Part shown: positions 1 through 5,651 of the stretch, in pieces | How the letters are laid out: every line of letters begins with the position of its first letter | Position numbering within the stretch: position 1 is the stretch's first letter | Source: an uncultured Erysipelotrichaceae bacterium | GTDB lineage: Bacteria > Bacillota_I > Bacilli_A > RFN20 > CAG-826 | Assembly: GCA_902800255.1 (NCBI GenBank) | Contig: CADCDV010000032.1 | Coordinates: 2,003 to 8,308 of the forward strand | Direction of reading: 5' to 3' | Length of the DNA: 6,306 bases | Position numbers and translations under genes: made by a program | The notes under the pieces: generated by a model | Told to the model about the DNA's origin: nothing | Database searches by the model: none | What the model saw: only the letters and a program-made list of their open reading frames with translations

Positions 1-1622
1 CTGAAGGAGATCTTCTGGGTGTAGGATTCGTAGGTTGTGGTGCAACGTCCGCTGGTACCGTAGTTACGGAAGTCGTTGACGGTGAGGTCGATGTCATCAA
101 GACGTCCGGCTAAGAATTCGGCCATTGCGGATTCATGCTTCTGGATGATCTTGGTCTCGATCTTGTCCATCTGGAACTGGCCAGTGTGTTTGCCATCTTT
201 GTAGCCATACCAATTGTCGTTACGGACGATGGAGATCTTGTCACCGGCGGTGAAGTTCTCAAGTTTGTATGGGCCATAGGACATGTAGTTCTCGGCTTTG
301 TTGGAAGCGTAGGTTGTAGCCCAGCTATTTCCACCAGGAAGCTTCTGAGCGAGCTTGTCATATAACTTGACGTTGACGAGCCAGTTGCCAGTAAGGGCGA
401 ACTTGAGGTTCAAAGCGGTGATGGAACGGCTGAGGTAGAGACGGATCTTGTAGTCGCCAAGGGCCTTGATGCCGACCTGGTCGAAGTCGATTGGATCGCC
501 TTCGTAGGTGTAGACATAGGTGAAGAGTGGCATCTTCCAAGCCCAAGTCTTGGTGACGTCTCCCCTGCCACGTCCGAATGCGCTGACGACGGCTTTGAGG
601 TCTTTCTCGAGAGCGTCTCTGGAGTAGTTCTCGATGTTGCTATCCACCCAGCCATCTTCGGTGTTCTTGATGGTCTTGATGTAGTCTTTCTGATTGAGGT
701 AATTGGTGAAGCCATCATTGAAGACGTCAAGCTCGATGTCGACGTTCTGTTCTTTGATGAGGTTGCTGCTGACGCGGTCTGGACGGCCAACCTTTTCACT
801 TGTTGGATCGCTTGGATCGACTGGGCGGTAGACGGTGTCCCAGCTGGTGTCTTCGCGGTGATCCTTGTACCACATCATGTAGTAGGAATAGCCCATGATG
901 ATTCTCTGAGCCTGAAGTTTGACGCCATAGTCATCTCCGAGCTGATCGAGAATGGTGTAGAAGGTGGTATCGGCATCACCACCGACGGTGGTTAAGTAAT
1001 CGGTGTATTTGCCAAGGTTAAGGAAGTAGAAGCCGGAATCATCCGGGACCTCTCCTTGATCGTTCTTATATTTGTAGAATGGCTCGACGGTCTGACGGCC
1101 TTGCTTGAAGTAGTTCTCAGCGTTGCAGAGAACGAGGTTGCTTCCGAAGTAGCCATCAGCGCGGTAGTTGGCGAATTTTGGGGAAAGCTGACGTTCCATG
1201 GAATCGACGTAGTCTTTCGAGGTGATTGGGGTTCCATCTTCCCAGCAAGCGGCTTCGTTGAGGGCGATATCCCAAGCCATACCGGCGGTTGGGTTGCCTT
1301 CGTAGTAAGTATCGATTTCGCCATCGGTAAGTTTGTCGACGGCATCGACTGGCATTTCGCTGGCCATTTCGGTGACGAACTTGTAGCCGTTCTTGGTGTC
1401 GTTGAGGATGCAGTCATAAAGACCCATCTCGCAGAAACCGCTGACGTAGCCTTCATCACTGGTTTCCCAGTTGTGGACGTTCCAGGTCTTTGGTGAGGTG
1501 GAAAGATAGGTGTTGTAGGTGTAGCCGGTTTCGACAGCTGGTTGTGACCAGCCACATCCTGCAAGGAAGCCCATGCCCATAAGAGCACCGGCACCCAAGA
1601 TAAGAATTTTCTGTTTCTTCAT
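1..1622 (-). CDS. Family 5 (OppA-type) peptide-binding lipoprotein of an ABC importer, C-terminus cut by window edge
   Basis: Reading the minus strand from the ATG at 1622-1620 gives 540 uninterrupted codons to the left edge, so the 3' part is missing. A strong AAGGAG at 1630-1635, 7 nt upstream, supports this start. The N-terminus is a lipoprotein signal: MKKQK, a hydrophobic stretch, then lipobox L20-A-G-C23, so the mature protein should be lipid-anchored outside the membrane. Family 5 hallmarks are WEDGTPIT at residues 127-134 followed by KDYVDSMERQL, VGIKALGDYKIRLYL at about 383-397, GPYKL at 450-454 and RNDNWYGYKDG at about 467-477. Such proteins bind oligopeptides (some bind nickel or sugars) and deliver them to an OppBCDF/DppBCDF-like importer; no transporter gene is visible here. 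The spacing between the first two hallmarks is far larger than usual, implying an insertion. By the position of the AEFLAGRLDDIDL segment, roughly 200 further residues probably lie outside the window. The family call is firm; the substrate is inferred. Confidence 0.9.
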   Translation of the reverse strand, partial: MKKQKILILGAGALMGMGFLAGCGWSQPAVETGYTYNTYLSTSPKTWNVHNWETSDEGYVSGFCEMGLYDCILNDTKNGYKFVTEMASEMPVDAVDKLTDGEIDTYYEGNPTAGMAWDIALNEAACWEDGTPITSKDYVDSMERQLSPKFANYRADGYFGSNLVLCNAENYFKQGRQTVEPFYKYKNDQGEVPDDSGFYFLNLGKYTDYLTTVGGDADTTFYTILDQLGDDYGVKLQAQRIIMGYSYYMMWYKDHREDTSWDTVYRPVDPSDPTSEKVGRPDRVSSNLIKEQNVDIELDVFNDGFTNYLNQKDYIKTIKNTEDGWVDSNIENYSRDALEKDLKAVVSAFGRGRGDVTKTWAWKMPLFTYVYTYEGDPIDFDQVGIKALGDYKIRLYLSRSITALNLKFALTGNWLVNVKLYDKLAQKLPGGNSWATTYASNKAENYMSYGPYKLENFTAGDKISIVRNDNWYGYKDGKHTGQFQMDKIETKIIQKHESAMAEFLAGRLDDIDLTVNDFRNYGTSGRCTTTYESYTQKISF

Positions 1623-1629
1623 TTTTTTA

Positions 1630-1635
1630 CTCCTT
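1630..1635 (-). promoter_or_regulatory. Shine-Dalgarno site of the binding-protein gene
   Basis: Minus-strand AAGGAG lies 7 nt before the ATG at 1622, separated by an A-rich spacer. It fixes the start codon and shows that the downstream gene has its own strong translation start instead of relying on coupling to the upstream gene. Confidence 0.85.
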
Positions 1636-1644
1636 TTATCGCAG

Positions 1645-1674
1645 CCAAAGGGGACCCATTAAGATCCCCCTCGG
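1645..1674 (-). other. Intercistronic RNA hairpin between the two lipoprotein genes
   Basis: In minus-strand RNA the arms 1674-1665 (CCGAGGGGGA) and 1654-1645 (UCCCCUUUGG) form ten consecutive pairs including two G-U wobbles, closing a 10-nt loop. Read on the plus strand the same two positions become A-C mismatches, so the fold fits minus-strand RNA better. No T-run follows it on the minus strand: the next bases are CTGCGATAAAAGG and then the Shine-Dalgarno site. The T-run at 1675-1681 follows the hairpin only in the plus direction. It is therefore more likely a processing or 3'-end protecting stem, or a partial attenuator, within a dicistronic mRNA than a normal terminator of the upstream gene. 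The alternative is a terminator for antisense plus-strand transcription. Confidence 0.6.
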
Positions 1675-1689
1675 TTTTTTTGTTGTTGA

Positions 1690-3606
1690 TTAGGCAAGGA
1701 TGCCAGGGTTGTCATTGGCAGCCGCAAGAGTCGAGAAGTCGAAGGTTGTGCTACCAATGTTAGAGATGGTGAATCTCATCATGAAGTAGTTGGTCTCGAT
1801 ATCGCTGAATGGAGCGTACATCAAGAATTCGGCAACGATTTCGTTTGTAGCAGTATCAATGGTGATGCCTTTGTATCTGCTGGATCTGGAGTAAGCGTGT
1901 TGTCCGCCATCACCCCATCCATCAGTAGCGCCGCACCAAGTATTGGCCCAATCTTTGAGGACACCATAGGTGGTTCCGCCAAGGAGTCCGAAGATCTGCT
2001 GGGCAAGAAGGTTGGTCTGAGTGGTGCCTTCGTTATCGCCAACGTCACCGGCGAAGGTGACTTTGGTTCCATTGGTCTTCTTGCTGGTCCAGTTGGTGGA
2101 GTTAGCGCCAGCGGCGGTGATGTTGTTGGCAGCCATGTTCTTGACTTCGGCTAACTGGAAGACATCGGTTGTGTTAGCGATAGCAGCGCGGGCTGGAAGG
2201 ACTTTGGCAGTCTGATCTGCGTTGTCGGCGAGTCTAGTGCTATATGCGGCACCGCTTTCGTTCCAGACAGCGGAGATATCGAAGAGCGAGTAGTCGCTCG
2301 CAACGGTGAAGCCGGTTGCGGTTTGAGTAAGCTCTTTGCCTTTGTATTCGGTGTAGATACCGGTTGAAGTGTATTTCTCAGTGATGACGGCGTCGGTTGT
2401 TCCGAAGAAGTTGGCAGCGGCATCGACAGGGATCTTGTTCTCGGCTGGGGTGTACTTGGTATCAGCAGAGCTGGAATCCTGGACTGAGTAAGCCTCAACG
2501 GTGAGGGTGAAGTTGCCAGCGGCGTGAGCAGCAGCGAAGGCAGTGACGATTTCGTCAGAGGTGATCTTCTCTGGGATGTAGCTAGCGTCGGTAAGGGCTG
2601 GGGTCATCCAAGCGAGTTCGGTGCTGCCGATCTTGGAGATCTCGATGGTGCAGTAGACGTCGTGGTCGTTATCGTCGCCAACGTAGATGTCGAAGGTGGC
2701 GATATCTGGGTTGCCATCGATGTTGATGTCTTGGAAGCTCTTGAAGGCGGCGCCGTAGAATGGAACGACGTTGCCATAGGTGTCTTTGACTTCACCGATG
2801 CCAGCGGACCAGGAGAGGCTCTCAGCGAAGGAACCGCTCATGAGAAGGACATCGTCGCCATCTAAGCTGACATAAGAGGAATCAGCTGGGTCAATCTCAA
2901 GACCCATGGTGATGTAGTAATAGTCGTAGCTGCTGAGGATACCAGGTTCGAAGACTGGAACTGGGGTGTGGTTTGGACCCTCAGAGATGTAGCCAGAGTA
3001 GCCATTGCCATCAGAGAGTTTGGCAAGGATGAAGCTATCTGGATCGCCATCCTTGTCGAGAGCGAATGGGTCATCTGGATCAAAGACGACAGAGTATCTG
3101 GCGTTGTGGGCGATTTCCCAAATGAACTCGAGTTCGCCGGCGGTGTTTTCGCCATAGACATCGACAGTGAAGTTCTGTGGATCATTGTCAAGGGCGGAGA
3201 AGAAGCCAGTCATCTTGTACTGATCGTCGCTAAGGACAGTGACGTCGAGTTTGGTGACGAGGCCACCAGCGGTGACGGTGATGTAGAAGGTTCCGACTTC
3301 GGAGCCTTTGATCTTGTGGCCGTCGATGGTGATGGATTTGGCATTGGTGCTAAGCTCGAAGGTCTTGTCGGTAGTTCCATCCTCATATTCGATGCTGATG
3401 AAGTTATCGAGGTTGAGCGCGATGTTCTCCTGTAAGTATGGGATTGTTCCTTCACGCTTGATCTTCGTAGGGGTTTTGTCAGCGGCGGAAGCTGAAGCGG
3501 AAGCCTCAGTGCTGTCGCTTGTACCAGTCTTGTCCGTTCCGCAGGAGCCTAACATTGCGAGTGCAGCTGTGGACAGAAGCATAAGCTTGGTTGCAAATTT
3601 TTTCAT
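1690..3606 (-). CDS. Secreted lipoprotein with N-terminal Ig-like domain and duplicated beta-rich module, function unknown
   Basis: 638 residues, ATG at 3606-3604 to TAA at 1692-1690. An AAGGAG at 3618-3623 lies 11 nt upstream. The signal peptide is MKKFATK plus a hydrophobic run ending in lipobox L19-G-S-C22, followed by a Thr/Ser/Ala-rich linker (about 23-46), as expected for a surface lipoprotein on a flexible stalk. Residues about 50-126 look like a small bacterial Ig-like (Big-type) domain: alternating beta-strand pattern, 'EYEDGTTDKTFEL' and 'GTFYITVTAGG'. The rest appears to be two diverged copies of one module, about 132-345 and 350-638, with matching NFTVDV/NFTLTV near their starts and ISKIGST/ISNIGST near their ends. 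Copy 1 carries acidic DKDGDPD (184-190) and DINIDGNPD (293-301), resembling Ca2+-binding loops of the FG-GAP/dockerin kind; copy 2 has lost these acidic residues. No enzyme motif was recognised. It is transcribed ahead of the binding-protein gene and could be an accessory surface or lipid-carrier-like protein, but that is speculation. Confidence 0.88.
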   Translation of the reverse strand: MKKFATKLMLLSTAALAMLGSCGTDKTGTSDSTEASASASAADKTPTKIKREGTIPYLQENIALNLDNFISIEYEDGTTDKTFELSTNAKSITIDGHKIKGSEVGTFYITVTAGGLVTKLDVTVLSDDQYKMTGFFSALDNDPQNFTVDVYGENTAGELEFIWEIAHNARYSVVFDPDDPFALDKDGDPDSFILAKLSDGNGYSGYISEGPNHTPVPVFEPGILSSYDYYYITMGLEIDPADSSYVSLDGDDVLLMSGSFAESLSWSAGIGEVKDTYGNVVPFYGAAFKSFQDINIDGNPDIATFDIYVGDDNDHDVYCTIEISKIGSTELAWMTPALTDASYIPEKITSDEIVTAFAAAHAAGNFTLTVEAYSVQDSSSADTKYTPAENKIPVDAAANFFGTTDAVITEKYTSTGIYTEYKGKELTQTATGFTVASDYSLFDISAVWNESGAAYSTRLADNADQTAKVLPARAAIANTTDVFQLAEVKNMAANNITAAGANSTNWTSKKTNGTKVTFAGDVGDNEGTTQTNLLAQQIFGLLGGTTYGVLKDWANTWCGATDGWGDGGQHAYSRSSRYKGITIDTATNEIVAEFLMYAPFSDIETNYFMMRFTISNIGSTTFDFSTLAAANDNPGILA

Positions 3607-3617
3607 AAGTGTCTGCT

Positions 3618-3623
3618 CTCCTT
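3618..3623 (-). promoter_or_regulatory. Shine-Dalgarno site of the Ig-like lipoprotein gene
   Basis: Minus-strand AAGGAG, within GAAAGGAGA at 3617-3625, lies 11 nt before the ATG at 3606. The spacing is slightly long but the site is strong and agrees with the lipoprotein signal peptide starting at this ATG. Confidence 0.75.
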
Positions 3624-3641
3624 TCTTGAAAGAGTGAGGTT

Positions 3642-3669
3642 AATATAGAACACATAAGCCAATTTTCAA
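3642..3669 (-). promoter_or_regulatory. Sigma-A type promoter for the minus-strand lipoprotein pair
   Basis: On the minus strand, TTGAAA (3669-3664) and TATATT (3647-3642) are separated by 16 bp. Each matches the vegetative consensus at most positions, and the surroundings are AT-rich. Transcription would begin near 3635, giving a short leader of about 30 nt that contains the Shine-Dalgarno site. The promoter lies downstream (in the minus direction) of the hairpin at 3697-3715, so transcripts from it would not pass that hairpin. Confidence 0.65.
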
Positions 3670-3684
3670 TAATTATTTTATTTT

Positions 3685-3720
3685 AAATAAAAAGGCGACC
3701 GAGGCCCTTTCGGTCTTTTT
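3685..3720. terminator. Hairpin with T-runs on both sides (bidirectional intrinsic terminator candidate)
   Basis: GACCGA (3697-3702) and TCGGTC (3710-3715) form a perfect 6-bp GC-rich stem around a 7-nt loop. In the plus direction it is followed immediately by TTTTT (3716-3720). In the minus direction it is followed by GCC and then TTTTTATTT (3693-3685). Both directions have terminator form. Its place is odd: it lies between two divergent genes, where neither flanking gene should end. It may insulate the two promoters, stop antisense readthrough, or end a short RNA made in the spacer. Confidence 0.6.
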
Positions 3721-3964
3721 AGAAAAGACATGTTTAGAGAAAGTGCAGGTTTTTGTACATTTTGAGGTGCATTTCCCCTCTTGTAAGCGGTTTCATCATA
3801 TACGCGTGTTAAATTCAGTGTTACTGAATGAGCCTTTACGATTGTCCAAAAAATCGGTAAGAAATTCCCAAATGGGACACGCATATAGAAAGAACGCGTG
3901 GGCGCGCTTTCGTCATTTAGGGGGTATTCACGGAAGGCGAAAATGGGTAATATGGTTTGGTCAA
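3721..3964. other. Upstream region of the ligase gene, rich in short inverted repeats, no convincing protein gene
   Basis: The frame of the ligase is open back to a GTG at 3743, but the 74 extra residues are unlike any ligase N-terminus and have a codon mix unlike the gene itself, so the stretch is treated as non-coding. It contains a 17-bp palindrome at 3813-3829, TCCCA-AA-TGGGA at 3866-3877, and CACGC/GCGTG arms at 3878-3882 and 3896-3900. ACGCGTG occurs twice (3802-3808 and 3894-3900), each time preceded by CATATA. Possible plus-strand promoter boxes are weak: TTTACG at about 3835 with TAAGAA 17 bp later, or a lone TATAGA at 3884-3889. The region probably carries the promoter and control sites of the plus-strand pair. 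Confidence 0.45.
3813..3829. promoter_or_regulatory. 17-bp palindrome, candidate operator upstream of the ligase gene
   Basis: ATTCAGT at 3813-3819 and ACTGAAT at 3823-3829 are perfect 7-bp inverted arms around GTT. The size and spacing suit a dimeric helix-turn-helix repressor such as a TetR-type regulator; several Gram-positive fatty-acid regulators use sites of this kind. With only a 3-nt loop it could also be a small RNA hairpin, but no T-run follows. It lies about 135 bp before the ligase start. No regulator gene is visible in the window, so the binding protein is unknown. Confidence 0.35.
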
Positions 3965-5575
3965 ATGGCACCGAAAAGCATCTACGAACAAGTCGCTGAA
4001 ACAGCCAAGAAAACGCCTTTCGCAAAGGCGATCGTTTTCGAAAACAAGAAATACAACTACTACCAATTCGGGAAGGAGATTTTAAAGGCCGCCGGAAGGC
4101 TTACCGCTTTAGGTATCAAGCCTCGCGAGGTCGTCACCGTCCTTCTCCCAAACTGCCCTGACAGCGTCTTCATCTTCTATGGCCTTAGCGCGATCGGCGC
4201 GATCCCATATAACATCCACCCTCTCACCCCTGGACCAACCGTTGCGAAGATGATGAAGAAGGTGGATTCCCACTACTGCATCTCGCTTATCAATAACGCC
4301 CACGAAATATGGGAATCGATGCCAAACGATGTCAAAGTTATTGGCGTCAATCCATACGTCGGAATCAGCTTCTTCAAAGCCTCCTATCTCAACTATTTAG
4401 GCAGGAACACAGAAGGCGTCATAAAGTACTGGAAAATCAAAGGAACCCCTGCAATTCCCCTCTATTCTCCACAAAATGAGAAGGAAGACGCCGTCTATCT
4501 CAACACCGGCGGAACCAATGGAGAGCCTAAGGTTGTACGTATCTCAAATGAGTCAATGAACCACATTGGTGCGAACTCATATCAGCTCATTGGTGGCAAG
4601 GTCGCCGACATCGGAATCATGACCGCTGTCCCAATGTTCCACGTCCTTGGTTTAGGCATGGCCATCCATGTTCCTTTCTCGGCGGGCGCTAGTGCTTGCC
4701 TTATCCTCAAATTCAATACGAAAGAGGCTATCAATCATATGAAGAAAGGTAACGCCAACGTCATTATCGGCGTGCCTGCTTTATATAACGCTTTACTCAG
4801 TCGCGACAAGTTCTATGGACCTCATCTCAAGAAGCAGATCGTCGCCTATCTTGGCGGTGATTTCTGCCCGATGAGCCTCATCGAAAGATGGAACGGCGCG
4901 ATGGAGAAATATGGCTCAAAAGCCAGGCTCTATGTCGGTTATGGATTGACCGAAACCAGCACCGCTTGTAACGTCAACACCTTTGGTGGCCGTAACAAAT
5001 ATGGCTCCGTTGGCAAGCCTCTCCCAGGTGTCTTAAACAAGATCGTCGATCCAGAGACCGGAGAAGAACTCCCAGCCGGCAAGTATGGCGAGATCCTCAT
5101 CGGAGGACCATCCGTCATGAGCGGTTACTTTGGCGACGAAGAACTCAACAAAAAGACCTTATTCTACGATAAAGATGGAACTCCATGGCTCCACACGATG
5201 GACTATGGCTGCATCGATGAAGATGGCTACCTCTACTTCAAACAAAGATTAAGAAGAATCGTCAAAATCAACGCGGAAACCCTTTGCCCAAGCGATGTCG
5301 AAGAAGTCGTCAATTCGCTTCCTGGCATCTATGAGTCATATTGCTATGGCGTGGCTAACAAACGAAAAGGCAACGTCTTTAGACTCCTTGCCGTTATTAG
5401 AAGAGGCGACCATCCATGGTCCGAAGAAGAAGCCGAAAAAGTCATCAAAGAGGCTATCAAGAAGTCGCTTCCTCCAGCCTATTTCCCAGACAAGATCATC
5501 TTCATGAAGAAGCTTCCTAGAACCCCAATCGGTAAGATTGATATCTCTCAAATCGAAGGGGCCGAAGTTAGATAA
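3965..5575 (+). CDS. AMP-forming acyl-CoA synthetase / adenylate-forming ligase (ANL superfamily)
   Basis: 536 residues from ATG 3965 to TAA 5573-5575. The enzyme should activate a carboxylic acid with ATP to an acyl-adenylate and probably pass it to CoA, in the cytoplasm or at the membrane face. Core motifs are in order: the phosphate-binding loop TGGTNGEPK at 181-189, MFHVLGLG at 224-231, YGLTET at 326-331 (adenine pocket), the ribose-binding Asp in TMDYG at 411-415, a hinge-region match (QRLRRIVKINAE, 427-438) and the C-terminal LPRTPIGKID (517-526) with the catalytic Lys at 524. Length is typical of the family and both the large and small domains are complete. The hinge reads KQR where GR is usual. 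The start was chosen because SIYEQVAETAKKTPFAKAIVF matches where family members begin; no good Shine-Dalgarno site lies at normal distance. Substrate cannot be told from sequence; medium- or long-chain fatty acid is the default guess. It is probably cotranscribed with the membrane protein gene 76 bp downstream. Confidence 0.9.
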   Translation: MAPKSIYEQVAETAKKTPFAKAIVFENKKYNYYQFGKEILKAAGRLTALGIKPREVVTVLLPNCPDSVFIFYGLSAIGAIPYNIHPLTPGPTVAKMMKKVDSHYCISLINNAHEIWESMPNDVKVIGVNPYVGISFFKASYLNYLGRNTEGVIKYWKIKGTPAIPLYSPQNEKEDAVYLNTGGTNGEPKVVRISNESMNHIGANSYQLIGGKVADIGIMTAVPMFHVLGLGMAIHVPFSAGASACLILKFNTKEAINHMKKGNANVIIGVPALYNALLSRDKFYGPHLKKQIVAYLGGDFCPMSLIERWNGAMEKYGSKARLYVGYGLTETSTACNVNTFGGRNKYGSVGKPLPGVLNKIVDPETGEELPAGKYGEILIGGPSVMSGYFGDEELNKKTLFYDKDGTPWLHTMDYGCIDEDGYLYFKQRLRRIVKINAETLCPSDVEEVVNSLPGIYESYCYGVANKRKGNVFRLLAVIRRGDHPWSEEEAEKVIKEAIKKSLPPAYFPDKIIFMKKLPRTPIGKIDISQIEGAEVR

Positions 5576-5585
5576 CTTAGTGCTC

Positions 5586-5650
5586 ATCGCTACTTAAGCG
5601 ATTTATCCCAAATACACTTTTTAAAGTGATAAACTTACCAACATAAGTTT
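5586..5650 (+). repeat. Three small inverted repeats in the ligase/membrane-protein spacer
   Basis: The 76-bp spacer contains ATCGCT/AGCGAT (5586-5591, 5597-5602), CACTTT/AAAGTG (5615-5620, 5623-5628) and AAACTT/AAGTTT (5631-5636, 5645-5650). Each is a 6-bp stem, and the last ends directly before the next start codon at 5652. None has the GC-rich stem plus clear T-run of a strong terminator, so readthrough from the ligase gene into the membrane-protein gene is likely. They could modulate message stability or access to the start codon. Confidence 0.4.
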
Positions 5651-5651
5651 T

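Noticed and set aside
1056..1496. 146-codon plus-strand ORF opposite the binding-protein gene
   Set aside because: It is antisense to well-supported family 5 coding sequence and has no ribosome site or recognisable domain.
992..1594. 200-codon minus-strand ORF in another frame of the binding-protein gene
   Set aside because: The overlapping frame carries the lipobox and all family 5 motifs, while this one gives a Ser/Thr/Pro-rich product without motifs.
2968..3435. 155-codon plus-strand ORF opposite the lipoprotein gene
   Set aside because: It is a reverse-complement shadow of a gene with a signal peptide, lipobox and internal repeats; the Asp/Val-rich product mirrors the coding strand's codon bias.
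3743..3964. N-terminal extension of the ligase from the GTG at 3743
   Set aside because: The 74 added residues have no ligase-like content, are rich in Arg, His and Phe with a different codon mix, and would cover the palindromes and likely promoter. The family match begins right after ATG 3965.
3678..4025. 115-codon minus-strand ORF across the divergent spacer
   Set aside because: It overlaps the hairpin and the start of the ligase, has no Shine-Dalgarno site or recognisable domain, and its product looks like random composition.
5586..5628. Strong terminator after the ligase gene
   Set aside because: The two stems are only 6 bp; the first has no following T-run and the second is AT-rich with its T-run inside the stem and loop, so a firm terminator call is not justified.
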